A DNA stretch of 64,000 nt from Gillisia marina (GTDB lineage: Bacteria > Bacteroidota > Bacteroidia > Flavobacteriales > Flavobacteriaceae). Made by a program: the position numbers and the translations under genes. Location: the NCBI RefSeq assembly GCF_000258765.1, contig NZ_AJLT01000024.1, positions 37,355-101,354 on the forward strand. Reading direction: 5' to 3'. Under the pieces are notes generated by a model. It saw only the letters and a program-made list of their open reading frames with translations. It was not told where the DNA came from and ran no database searches. Positions 8,762-16,623 of the stretch are shown here, one piece after another (within the stretch, counting starts at the first letter, position 1; every line of letters begins with the position of its first letter).

Positions 8762-9997
8762 ATGAAATTACTTTTTACAAATATCAAAGAACTGCTTCAG
8801 GTTAGAGAAACTTCTGTTTCAAAACTTTCCGGAAAGGAGATGAACATACTTCCAACCATCAAGAATGCATGGTTATTATTGGAAGACGATAAGATTTTCG
8901 ACTTCGGAAAAATGGAAAATCTCCCTGAAATTTCAGCAGATAAAACCATCGATCTAACAGGAAAAATGATATTGCCTACTTGGTGCGACTCTCATACCCA
9001 CATTGTATACGCCGGAAATAGAGAGCAAGAATTTAGTCAGCGAATTAGTGGGCTATCTTACGAGGAGATTGCGAAGAATGGTGGAGGAATTTTAAATTCG
9101 GCTAAAACATTGCAAAACACTTCTGAAGAAGATCTTTACAAACAATCTGCAAAAAGATTGGAGGAGGTTATGCAGTTGGGAACTGGTGCTGTTGAAATAA
9201 AGTCTGGTTATGGTCTCACTAAAGATGCAGAGTTAAAGATGCTTCGAGTGATCAAAAAATTAAAGCAGAATTATAACCTACCCATAAAAGCTACATTTTT
9301 AGGAGCTCATGCCCTACCCTTGGATTATAAAAACAAGAAAGAGGAATATATAAATTACGTGATCGATGAAATTCTTCCCGCCGTGGCAGAAGAAAATCTT
9401 GCCGAGTATATAGATATTTTTTGTGAACAAGGATACTTTACAGTAGAAGACACTAATAAACTTTTGAAAGCTGCTGCTAAATTTAACTTGCGACCAAAGA
9501 TTCATGTCAATCAATTCAATGCAATTGGTGGTGTGCAGGCAGGTGTAGAGAACGATGCGCTTAGTGTAGATCATTTAGAAGAAATGAGAGCAGAAGATGT
9601 GGAATCTCTAAAAGGCTCGCACACTATGCCGGTAGCGCTACCAGGATGTTCTCTTTTCTTGAGTATACCTTATACTCCCGCAAGAATGATCATAGACGCA
9701 GGGCTACCTTTAGCCCTTGCAACCGATTTTAATCCGGGGAGCGCTCCTAGTGGAAATATGAATCTGGTTGTATCCTTGGCTTGTGTGAAGATGAAAATGA
9801 CTCCAGAAGAAGCCATAAATGCTGCAACCATAAATGGCGCCTATGCAATGGATTTATCTGAAAAAGTGGGAAGCATCACCAAAGGAAAGCTAGCAAACCT
9901 AATAATCACTAAACCCATCCCATCCTACACCTATTTACCCTATGCTTTTGGAAGTAATGCTATTGAAGCGGTTTATCTAAATGGAGAAAAAATATAG
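8762..9997 (+). CDS. hutI: Imidazolonepropionase
   Basis: HutI hydrolyses imidazolone propionate to formimidoyl-glutamate in histidine degradation. It is a 411-residue amidohydrolase-superfamily protein. The metal-binding HxH lies at residues 78-80 in DSHTHIVYAG, and GAVEIKSGYGL, AHALP, HVNQFNAIGG and ATDFNPGSAPSGNM follow in the family order. It is full length. hutG starts 2 bp after the stop. A TATCTTTA element at 8750-8757 ends only about 5 bp before the ATG. The earlier pathway genes hutH and hutU are not in this window. Confidence 0.95.
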   Translation: MKLLFTNIKELLQVRETSVSKLSGKEMNILPTIKNAWLLLEDDKIFDFGKMENLPEISADKTIDLTGKMILPTWCDSHTHIVYAGNREQEFSQRISGLSYEEIAKNGGGILNSAKTLQNTSEEDLYKQSAKRLEEVMQLGTGAVEIKSGYGLTKDAELKMLRVIKKLKQNYNLPIKATFLGAHALPLDYKNKKEEYINYVIDEILPAVAEENLAEYIDIFCEQGYFTVEDTNKLLKAAAKFNLRPKIHVNQFNAIGGVQAGVENDALSVDHLEEMRAEDVESLKGSHTMPVALPGCSLFLSIPYTPARMIIDAGLPLALATDFNPGSAPSGNMNLVVSLACVKMKMTPEEAINAATINGAYAMDLSEKVGSITKGKLANLIITKPIPSYTYLPYAFGSNAIEAVYLNGEKI

Positions 9998-9999
9998 CT

Positions 10000-10995
10000 A
10001 TGGAAGGTTTTAAATTACACAGCCAAAAAAGCATTTCCAATATCCTTAAAACCCGAGAGGGCGAAACGAAATTTGGAGAAAAGATTTCGTTTATACAGGA
10101 TTTTGAAGCCTTAGCTTCATCCAGTTCTAAATATGTATTATTTGGAATACCGGAAGATATTGGTGTACGTGCCAATTTAGGAAGATCTGGTGCCTCCCGA
10201 GCATGGGAAACATGTTTAAATTCATTACTTAACATTCAAGCAAACCAATATACCAAGCCGGAAAATTTAATTCTTTTAGGGGAAGTAGATTGTACCGAAG
10301 CGCTTGAGAAAGCTTCAAACATAGATCCCAAAGACCCGAATTATATTCAAAAACTCGGAGATTTAGTTTCAAAAATAGATGCTATAACCAGTGCTGTTGT
10401 ACAAAAAATTGTTACAGCTGGTAAAATCCCTATCATTGTTGGCGGTGGACATAACAATGCTTACGGAAACATTAAAGGAACTTCGGAAGCTTTAAAAAAG
10501 CAGATTCATGTTTTAAATATAGACGCCCATACAGATCTTCGAAAAACAGATATTAGGCATAGTGGAAACGGCTTTAGCTTTGCACGAAAAGATGGGTTTT
10601 TGGCAAAGTACCGTATTTTCGGATTGCATCAAAACCATACGCCTCAGTATATTTTTGAAGATATGCTTCATTCGGCCAATGATGGCTATCGTCTTTTTGA
10701 ACATCTGCTTTTAATGCCTTCAGAAAAAATTGTACAGGCTTTTCGAGAAGAATTAGAATTTGTTTCACATGATAATTTCGGACTCGAACTGGATTGCGAT
10801 GCCATTAAAGGTTTTCCTAGCAGCGCCCAAACCCCAAGTGGATTCGCAATAAACATGATTAGAAATTTTATAAGAATCGCTTCAGAAGAAGAGCATATTA
10901 AATATTTACATATTTGTGAAGCGACTTCTAATGACACTTCAGAAGCAAAGGTTGGAAAAGCCCTAAGTTATTTTATTACAGATTTTATACACTAA
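10000..10995 (+). CDS. hutG: Formimidoylglutamase (arginase family)
   Basis: HutG cleaves N-formimidoyl-L-glutamate to glutamate and formamide, the step after HutI. The 331-residue protein carries the arginase-fold manganese ligands: His151 in GGGHNNAYG, Asp175/His177/Asp179 in NIDAHTD, and Asp265/Asp267 in ELDCD. The first motif is GGGH rather than the more common GGDH. The position directly after hutI supports the assignment over arginase or agmatinase. The order hutI-hutG-GNAT with 2- and 4-bp gaps indicates an operon. Confidence 0.92.
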   Translation: MEGFKLHSQKSISNILKTREGETKFGEKISFIQDFEALASSSSKYVLFGIPEDIGVRANLGRSGASRAWETCLNSLLNIQANQYTKPENLILLGEVDCTEALEKASNIDPKDPNYIQKLGDLVSKIDAITSAVVQKIVTAGKIPIIVGGGHNNAYGNIKGTSEALKKQIHVLNIDAHTDLRKTDIRHSGNGFSFARKDGFLAKYRIFGLHQNHTPQYIFEDMLHSANDGYRLFEHLLLMPSEKIVQAFREELEFVSHDNFGLELDCDAIKGFPSSAQTPSGFAINMIRNFIRIASEEEHIKYLHICEATSNDTSEAKVGKALSYFITDFIH

Positions 10996-10999
10996 ACCT

Positions 11000-11458
11000 A
11001 TGGAAATAATTTCATACAGCCCCGCGTATGCTGAAGATTTCAAAAAACTAAACCTCGCTTGGTTAGAAAAATTTTTCTGGGTAGAACCCCACGATGAAGA
11101 TGTTTTAGGAAATCCTAATAAATACATCATAGAACCTGGAGGAATGATCTTTTTTGTAAAGGAAAACGAAGCTATCATTGGAACTGTAGCCTTGATGAAA
11201 ATGGAAGATGCTATTTTTGAGCTCACAAAGATGGCGGTTACCCCTGCTGCCCAAGGAAAGAAAGTAGGGCAACAATTAATGGAGCACACTATTAATTTTG
11301 CAAAACAGAAAAAATGGAAAAAATTGATAATTTATTCCAATAGAAAGCTTGAAAATGCTATTTATATTTATGAGAAATATGGTTTTGTAGAAATCCCTAT
11401 TGAAGAAGACAATCCCTATTCCAGAGGAGATATTAAAATGGAGTTGAACCTTTCTTAA
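11000..11458 (+). CDS. GNAT-family N-acetyltransferase
   Basis: This 152-residue protein has the GNAT fold. A central strand pair (IIGTVALMKM, IFELTKMAVTP) leads to the acetyl-CoA pyrophosphate loop AAQGKKVGQQLM at about residue 83, then IYSNRKLENAIYIYEKYGFVEI, the usual C-terminal helix and strand. The substrate is unknown. It starts 4 bp after hutG and is probably cotranscribed with the hut genes; this gives no firm clue to its substrate. Confidence 0.85.
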   Translation: MEIISYSPAYAEDFKKLNLAWLEKFFWVEPHDEDVLGNPNKYIIEPGGMIFFVKENEAIIGTVALMKMEDAIFELTKMAVTPAAQGKKVGQQLMEHTINFAKQKKWKKLIIYSNRKLENAIYIYEKYGFVEIPIEEDNPYSRGDIKMELNLS

Positions 11459-11519
11459 ATCTTTATTAATAAGGGAAGATTCCGAAACAGCTTTCTTAAC
11501 TTTATAGAAATATCAATAT

Positions 11520-11548
11520 AAAAGCCCCATTTTCGGGCTTTTTTTGAT
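11520..11548 (+). terminator. Rho-independent terminator after the hut operon
   Basis: AAAGCCC and GGGCTTT pair around a short loop (CATTTTC) and are followed by a run of T ending near 11547. Confidence 0.8.
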
Positions 11549-11580
11549 TCAGAAAAATAATTAACTAAAATCAATTGAAG

Positions 11581-12381
11581 ATGAAAAGATCAATAATTGC
11601 GATATGCTGCTTGGGTGTATTGTTCACCTCTTGTAAAGATGAAGAGAAGAAGGACAAACAAATGGAAACTGAAGTTACTGCAGTTTCAGATCAAGAAAAT
11701 GAAAAGAGAGTAACAGCTATAGAAATTGAACCAATCTCTCACGCTACTGCCGTTATAAAATGGGAAGATGCTGTTATTTATACAGATCCTGTAGGTGGCG
11801 CCGATGCTTTTAAAGGAAAAGATGCTCCAAGTTTTGTGTTAATTACCGATATTCATGGAGATCATATGGATGCTAAAACCTTGGAAGCTCTTAAATTAGG
11901 TGACACTAAAGTAATTGTACCACAGGCTGTGAAGGAGAAATTACCAAAAGAAATGGAAGCAAATTTAATGGTCATGAACAATGGTGATACTAAAGAAATT
12001 ATGGGATTCTCTGTTAAAGCAGTTCCTATGTATAATTTACCTGAAGCCAAAGATGCAATGCATACCAAGGGAAGAGGAAATGGGTATGTAGTAGAGAAAG
12101 ATGGGCAACGACTTTATATCTCTGGAGATACCGAAGATATTCCTGAAATGAGAGACCTAGAAAATATAGATGTTGCATTGGTTTGCATGAATTTACCTTA
12201 CACTATGACCGTAGAAGATGCTGCCGATGGCGTTTTAGCTTTCGCTCCTAAAAAAGTTTATCCTTACCACTACAGAGGAAAAGATGGACTTTCAGATGTT
12301 TCCAAATTTAAAGAATTGGTGAATAAGGGAAATAAGGAGATTGAAGTGGCGCAGTTGAATTGGTATCCTGAAATGAAATAA
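11581..12381 (+). CDS. MBL-fold metallohydrolase lipoprotein
   Basis: A lipoprotein signal peptide ends in the lipobox FTSC (Cys at about residue 18), followed by a charged linker. The rest is a metallo-beta-lactamase-fold domain of the L-ascorbate-lactonase-like (UlaG/UPF0173-type) group. It has ISHATAVIKW, ITDIHGDHMDAKT (HxDH-type metal site), YISGDTEDIPEM and YPYHYRGKDG near the C-terminus. The protein is therefore predicted to be a membrane-anchored periplasmic hydrolase with unknown substrate. A TTG at 11575 would add two residues, but the ATG at 11581 gives a normal signal peptide. Confidence 0.85.
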   Translation: MKRSIIAICCLGVLFTSCKDEEKKDKQMETEVTAVSDQENEKRVTAIEIEPISHATAVIKWEDAVIYTDPVGGADAFKGKDAPSFVLITDIHGDHMDAKTLEALKLGDTKVIVPQAVKEKLPKEMEANLMVMNNGDTKEIMGFSVKAVPMYNLPEAKDAMHTKGRGNGYVVEKDGQRLYISGDTEDIPEMRDLENIDVALVCMNLPYTMTVEDAADGVLAFAPKKVYPYHYRGKDGLSDVSKFKELVNKGNKEIEVAQLNWYPEMK

Positions 12382-12391
12382 TTTCTCAAAT

Positions 12392-12775
12392 CTATTCTGA
12401 AAATAGATGCTGATACGATTTAAAAATTAGGAAAACCCATAATAAAAGGATGAAAAATGCAACAATCCAGTTGTTCTTTTTCATCCTTTTTGGATTTTTA
12501 AGAGCTTCTTCCCTAGCCGCAGCCATTACATTTTGAGGAATTAGCTTTATAGAAGCCGTTATTAATAATGGCACCAAAATAAGATCATCAACTATTCCTA
12601 ATACAGGAATAAAATCTGGAAAAAGATCTATAGGGCTTAATAAATATCCAACCGTTAATCCAATAAGTAATTTAGCTGTCCATGGAGTTCGAGGATCGCT
12701 ATAGGCAATTGCTAAAACCTGAATCTCATTTTTGAGCTTTTTAACTTTAGATTTAAGATTATCTAGAAAATTCAA
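12392..12775 (-). CDS. YkvA-family (DUF1232) membrane protein
   Basis: This 127-residue protein contains the DUF1232 core YLLSPIDLFPDFIPVLGIVDDL at about residues 45-66, preceded by PWTAKLLIGL. One C-terminal transmembrane helix (WIVAFFILLLWVFLIF) is clear, and the DUF1232 segment is also hydrophobic. Function is unknown. It converges on the MBL lipoprotein gene with only 10 bp between stops and no obvious shared terminator. Confidence 0.85.
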   Translation of the reverse strand: MNFLDNLKSKVKKLKNEIQVLAIAYSDPRTPWTAKLLIGLTVGYLLSPIDLFPDFIPVLGIVDDLILVPLLITASIKLIPQNVMAAAREEALKNPKRMKKNNWIVAFFILLLWVFLIFKSYQHLFSE

Positions 12776-12795
12776 GTTTAAATAATTTAAGAATT

Positions 12796-12907
12796 TGTCA
12801 TCCCGACGACAGGAGGGATCTCATAGTAAAGAGATTATGCTTCATCGAGATCCTTCGACAAGCTCAGGATGACAATTCATGGTCATCCTGAATTTATTTC
12901 AGGATCT
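12796..12907. repeat. Dispersed intergenic repeats (two units)
   Basis: Unit A (12796-12822) begins TGTCATCCCGACG and ends GGATCT. It aligns with segments at 4843-4869 and 22722-22748. Unit B (about 12880-12907) contains GTCATCCTGAATTT followed by ATTTCAGGATCT and closely matches 20727-20753. Between them, CCTTCGACAAGCTCAGGATG is another common flavobacterial intergenic motif. The stretch 12776-12991 holds no gene. Confidence 0.6.
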
Positions 12908-12991
12908 AAAGTTGAGCATACCTATTAGAAACTGAAACAATGCCGATAGCTATTGGAAAAACTTGACTGCTTTTACAGAACTTTTTAAAAA

Positions 12992-14266
12992 TTATCCATT
13001 AAAAAGTGGCAAATCCTGCATCATATCAAGAACCTCAGCTTCAACTTTTATAAGTTCGGCATCATCTTCAAAATTGGTGATCACACGATCTATAAGATCT
13101 ACGATCTTAGCCATATCATCCTCTTTAAGTCCGCGGGTAGTAACTGCAGGGGTTCCAACACGAATTCCAGAGGTCACAAATGGAGACTTATCATCAAAAG
13201 GCACCATATTTTTATTTACAGTAATCTCAGCCATTCCTAATGCTTCCTCTGCTTGCTTTCCGGTAATGTTCTTATTTCTAAGATCTATTAACATCATGTG
13301 ATTATCTGTTCCTCCGGAGATCACCTTATAATCCTTAGCAACAAATGCTTCAGCCAACGCCTTGGCATTTTTCTTAACCTGAACCATATAATGAAGAAAT
13401 TCATCAGTTAAAGCCTCTCCAAATGCAACTGCTTTTGCTGCTATAATATGCTCCAAAGGTCCACCTTGATTTCCAGGAAAAACTCCACTATCTAAAAGCG
13501 TAGACATTTTCTTAAGATTCCCGTTTTTCAATTTTAATCCGAAAGGATTATCAAAATCTTTCCCCATCATGATAATTCCACCTCGTGGTCCACGTAAGGT
13601 TTTATGGGTAGTAGAAGTTACTACATGACAATGCGGTAATGGATCGCCCAAGAGACCTTTTGCTATTAAGCCTGCCGGGTGTGCGATATCTGCAAATAAA
13701 ATTGCACCAACGCTATCTGCTATTTCTCTAAATCTTTTGTAATCTATTTCTCTTGAATATGCTGAAGCTCCAGCAATAATCATTTTTGGTTTTTCTCTTT
13801 CAGCAATCTCAGCAACTGCATCGTAATCTATTAAACCTGTTTCTTTATCTACTCCATAAAAAACAGGAGTGTATAATCTCCCAGAAAAATTAACCGGAGA
13901 GCCATGTGTTAAATGACCTCCATGAGAAAGATCGAAGCCAAGAAATTTATCTCCCGGTTGCATACATGCATGAAAAACCGCAGTATTTGCCTGAGAACCG
14001 GAATGTGGCTGCACATTGGCATATTCAGCATTAAATAGTTCTTTTAATCGCTCTATGGCTAAGGTTTCCACTTCATCTACGATCTCACAACCTCCATAAT
14101 ATCTTTTTCCCGGATAGCCTTCAGCATATTTGTTTGTTAGTACAGATCCGGCTGCTTGAAGCACCTGATCACTCACAAAATTCTCACTAGCAATTAGTTC
14201 TAAACCGTTTATTTGACGGTTTCTTTCAGCTTCTATCAGATCAAAAATTTGTGTATCTTGTTGCAT
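12992..14266 (-). CDS. glyA: Serine hydroxymethyltransferase
   Basis: GlyA interconverts serine and glycine, loading one-carbon units on tetrahydrofolate. The 424-residue protein begins with the expected [17 protein letters not shown] region, has the glycine-rich GKRYYGGCE block, and binds PLP through the Lys in [15 protein letters not shown] (about residue 230). The C-terminal [15 protein letters not shown] block is intact. It is divergent from fahA with a 109-bp gap. A TACTTTTG element at 14300-14293 on the minus strand is a candidate -7 box, without a well-placed TTG. Confidence 0.97.
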   Translation of the reverse strand: MQQDTQIFDLIEAERNRQINGLELIASENFVSDQVLQAAGSVLTNKYAEGYPGKRYYGGCEIVDEVETLAIERLKELFNAEYANVQPHSGSQANTAVFHACMQPGDKFLGFDLSHGGHLTHGSPVNFSGRLYTPVFYGVDKETGLIDYDAVAEIAEREKPKMIIAGASAYSREIDYKRFREIADSVGAILFADIAHPAGLIAKGLLGDPLPHCHVVTSTTHKTLRGPRGGIIMMGKDFDNPFGLKLKNGNLKKMSTLLDSGVFPGNQGGPLEHIIAAKAVAFGEALTDEFLHYMVQVKKNAKALAEAFVAKDYKVISGGTDNHMMLIDLRNKNITGKQAEEALGMAEITVNKNMVPFDDKSPFVTSGIRVGTPAVTTRGLKEDDMAKIVDLIDRVITNFEDDAELIKVEAEVLDMMQDLPLFNG

Positions 14267-14332
14267 GTTAAATTTTTACGTTAAATATTCCTCAAAAGTA
14301 ATAATTCCAATCGGTTAATTGCTGGAAAATAA

Positions 14333-14340
14333 TAACTTTG
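14333..14340 (+). promoter_or_regulatory. Candidate -7 element of the fahA promoter
   Basis: TAACTTTG matches TAnnTTTG and lies 35 bp before the fahA ATG in the divergent glyA-fahA gap. No TTG is found at the usual upstream distance, so support is partial. Confidence 0.4.
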
Positions 14341-14375
14341 AAATCAATACATTTAAGAATAAAACAAAATAACAT

Positions 14376-15671
14376 ATGCCTATTACAGCAAATGATCCTA
14401 AAAGAAAAACCTGGCTGGACATACCAAATAACACAGATTTTCCAATTCAAAATATCCCTTTCGGAGTTTTTTTAACAAGAGATGATGTGGTTACTATTGG
14501 AACCAGAATTGGTGACTATGCCATTGATCTAGGCGCCCTACATCAATTAGGATATTTTGACGAAATTCCACTTACAGATGACATTTTTCTTCAAGATACT
14601 TTAAACGACTTTATATCTGATGGTAAAAAGACTTGGCGTTTGGTAAGAAACCGTATCGCCGATATTTTTGATGCCAAAAATCCACAACTTAAAGATAATC
14701 AAGACCACCGAAATACAGTACTTTTTACTTTAAATGAAGTTGAAATGCAATTACCCGTGCAAGTGGGTGATTACACCGATTTCTATTCCAGTAAAGAGCA
14801 TGCTACCAATGTTGGGACTATGTTTCGTGATCCAGACAATGCACTTTTACCAAACTGGTTGCACATTCCTGTAGGATACCATGGAAGAAGTTCTTCTATA
14901 ATCCCTAGCGGAATTCCGGTGCATAGACCACAAGGACAAAAAATGCCAAATGGTGCTACAGAACCTGTTTTTGGACCTTCAAGATTGGTTGATTTCGAAT
15001 TAGAAATGGCTTTCATTACAACCGATGGAAACCCTCTAGGTGAGCCAATTCCTATAGACGAGGCTGAAGACTATATTTTTGGAATGGTTTTGTTTAACGA
15101 TTGGAGCGCCAGAGATATTCAAAAATGGGAATACGTGCCACTTGGGCCATTCTTAGCAAAGAATTTTGCTTCCTCCATTTCTCCATGGATAGTAACTTTA
15201 GATGCCTTGGAACCGTTTAGAACTAAGGGGCCAGATCCAGAAAAAGAGTTGCTTCCATACCTTCAATTTAAAGGTAAAAAGAGCTTCGATATTAATCTGG
15301 AAGTCGCAATTCAACCGGAAGATAAAGAAGAAACAACGGTCTCTAAATCCAATTTCAAATATATGTATTGGAATATGAGTCAACAATTGGCGCATCATAC
15401 GGTTAATGGTTGCCCAATTAACTCCGGAGACATGATGGGTTCTGGTACAATTTCAGGACCAACACCAGATTCTTACGGATCGATGCTAGAACTTTCTTGG
15501 AGAGGAAAAAAGCCTGTGAAATTAAATGATGGCAGTGAGCGTAAATTTATAGAAGATAACGATACTGTGATTATGCGCGGTTATTGTGAAGGAAAAGATA
15601 GAAGGATTGGTTTTGGCGAAGTAAGCACTAAGCTTCTTCCGGTTTATCAACCTCAAGCTAAGAAAAAATAA
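14376..15671 (+). CDS. fahA: Fumarylacetoacetase
   Basis: FahA hydrolyses fumarylacetoacetate to fumarate and acetoacetate, the last step of tyrosine degradation. This 431-residue protein has the two-domain architecture of true fumarylacetoacetases. An N-terminal SH3-like domain is followed by the catalytic domain with YTDFYSSKEHATNVG, PVGYHGRSSSII, DFELEMAFI (metal-binding Glu) and LFNDWSARDIQKWEY. GDMMGSGTISGP follows near the C-terminus. Other phenylalanine/tyrosine degradation genes are not present in this window. Confidence 0.95.
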   Translation: MPITANDPKRKTWLDIPNNTDFPIQNIPFGVFLTRDDVVTIGTRIGDYAIDLGALHQLGYFDEIPLTDDIFLQDTLNDFISDGKKTWRLVRNRIADIFDAKNPQLKDNQDHRNTVLFTLNEVEMQLPVQVGDYTDFYSSKEHATNVGTMFRDPDNALLPNWLHIPVGYHGRSSSIIPSGIPVHRPQGQKMPNGATEPVFGPSRLVDFELEMAFITTDGNPLGEPIPIDEAEDYIFGMVLFNDWSARDIQKWEYVPLGPFLAKNFASSISPWIVTLDALEPFRTKGPDPEKELLPYLQFKGKKSFDINLEVAIQPEDKEETTVSKSNFKYMYWNMSQQLAHHTVNGCPINSGDMMGSGTISGPTPDSYGSMLELSWRGKKPVKLNDGSERKFIEDNDTVIMRGYCEGKDRRIGFGEVSTKLLPVYQPQAKKK

Positions 15672-15691
15672 ATTTATTTATTTTATAATAA

Positions 15692-15730
15692 AAAATGCCT
15701 GTTAGGTTAAAACTTAACAGGCATTTAATT
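15692..15730. terminator. Bidirectional terminator between fahA and a small gene
   Basis: A 12-bp stem (AAATGCCTGTTA, 15693-15704, against TAACAGGCATTT, 15715-15726) is flanked by A and T runs on both sides. It can end fahA and the convergent 39-codon gene. Confidence 0.85.
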
Positions 15731-15743
15731 TTACTTCACAAAA

Positions 15744-15863
15744 TCATCTTCTTGGATTCTGTGATTCTTTTCTTTGGTCCTCTTGCTTTTTAGGCTGATT
15801 TTTAGCGCCAGATTGCTGATTCCCTTTTTGATCTTTTTTCTGTGGATCCTTTTGATTTGCCAT
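15744..15863 (-). CDS. Small, highly charged hypothetical protein (39 aa)
   Basis: ATG at 15863 opens a 39-codon frame beginning MANQKDPQKKDQKGNQQSG and ending QNPRR. It consists almost wholly of Lys, Gln, Asn, Asp, Glu, Arg, Gly and Pro and has no hydrophobic core, so it is predicted to be disordered. The stop at 15744-15746 lies just before a bidirectional terminator, as expected for a real gene. No function can be assigned. Stress-linked short hydrophilic proteins are common in flavobacteria, but this link is inference. Confidence 0.55.
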   Translation of the reverse strand: MANQKDPQKKDQKGNQQSGAKNQPKKQEDQRKESQNPRR

Positions 15864-16002
15864 GATACTATATTTAAATGGTTAATAAATAATAGTATGA
15901 AGATACATGCGCAACCCTTTATCTAATAATGATTTATAAGAATTTTAACCTTACTTATTAAATAATTACAAAAGAAAATTTTAAGAAATTTACGTGTTAA
16001 AA

Positions 16003-16401
16003 TTACACCGTACTTAATTTCTCTACATCTATCGCACTGTGAGAAGCATCATAAATAGCCTTCCCATCTTTAATTACTATTAATTGAGGGCTTTCATGCG
16101 GCACATTAAATCTTACTGCAATCTTATTGGAAATGTCTCTATAACTTAAAAGATCTAAAAAATATAATTTAACGGAGTCTGGCTCTAAATTATAATTTTG
16201 CTCAAATTGTCTTAAAACCATTCTGCTGATTCCACAAGTGGTAGAATGTTTTAAAATTGCAATTGGCTGGTTGGATGAATCTTCAGCAATTTCTTCCAAT
16301 GTTTCCTTTTTAGTTAACTGTATCCATGGAACAGATGGCTTTGCCGATTTTGTATCGTCATTATCAGACTTGAACATTTTATCAAAAAATCCCATATTCA
16401 T
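16003..16401 (-). CDS. ytxJ: YtxJ, bacillithiol-system redox-active protein
   Basis: This 132-residue thioredoxin-fold protein fits the YtxJ family, a monothiol bacilliredoxin-like group found where bacillithiol is made. The active-site region HSTTCGISRMVLRQFE places one Cys at about residue 56. The cis-Pro segment ESPQLIVIKDGKAIYDASH is present, as is YFLDLLSYRDISN. It probably removes or transfers bacillithiol from protein thiols; this is inferred from the family. The bshB1 gene 10 kb away supports a bacillithiol-using cell. A second ATG at 16395 is possible. Confidence 0.88.
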   Translation of the reverse strand: MNMGFFDKMFKSDNDDTKSAKPSVPWIQLTKKETLEEIAEDSSNQPIAILKHSTTCGISRMVLRQFEQNYNLEPDSVKLYFLDLLSYRDISNKIAVRFNVPHESPQLIVIKDGKAIYDASHSAIDVEKLSTV

Positions 16402-16415
16402 TATAATTTAGTGTG

Positions 16416-16447
16416 CAAAAATAGGATTTCAAGTAATAAAATTCTCA
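16416..16447 (-). promoter_or_regulatory. Candidate promoter of ytxJ
   Basis: On the minus strand TTG (16447-16445) is followed by 21 bp and TATTTTTG (16423-16416), matching the TTG/TAnnTTTG consensus with acceptable spacing. The -7 box is 14 bp from the start codon. Confidence 0.5.
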
Positions 16448-16520
16448 ATCCCGGTATTAAAATTTACCTAATGAAATTTTAAATAGCAATCCAAAGGCGT
16501 AACTTATCTATAATTAAAAC

Positions 16521-16533
16521 AGACAAAATGTCT
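16521..16533. promoter_or_regulatory. Palindrome upstream of the clpB promoter
   Basis: AGACA-AAA-TGTCT is a perfect 5-bp inverted repeat with a 3-bp centre, located about 27 bp upstream of the clpB -33 TTG. A second, looser pair (TGATA at 16546 and TATCA at 16570) brackets the -33 region. Position and symmetry suggest a regulator site for this heat-shock gene; no regulator is identified. Confidence 0.4.
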
Positions 16534-16559
16534 TATAAAACCCAGTGATAGCGGCCATT

Positions 16560-16591
16560 TTGACGGTGTTATCATGCTGGTGTATATTTTG
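16560..16591 (+). promoter_or_regulatory. Promoter of clpB
   Basis: TTG (16560-16562) is followed by 20 bp and TATATTTTG (16583-16591), close to the Bacteroidota consensus. The clpB ATG is 33 bp further on. Confidence 0.55.
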
Positions 16592-16623
16592 TTATTTCAA
16601 TTCTGTATTTAAAATTTCAACTT

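Noticed and set aside
12963..13301. Open frame of 112 codons on the plus strand
   Set aside because: It lies antisense to glyA, which is certain; serine-rich composition is typical of a shadow frame.
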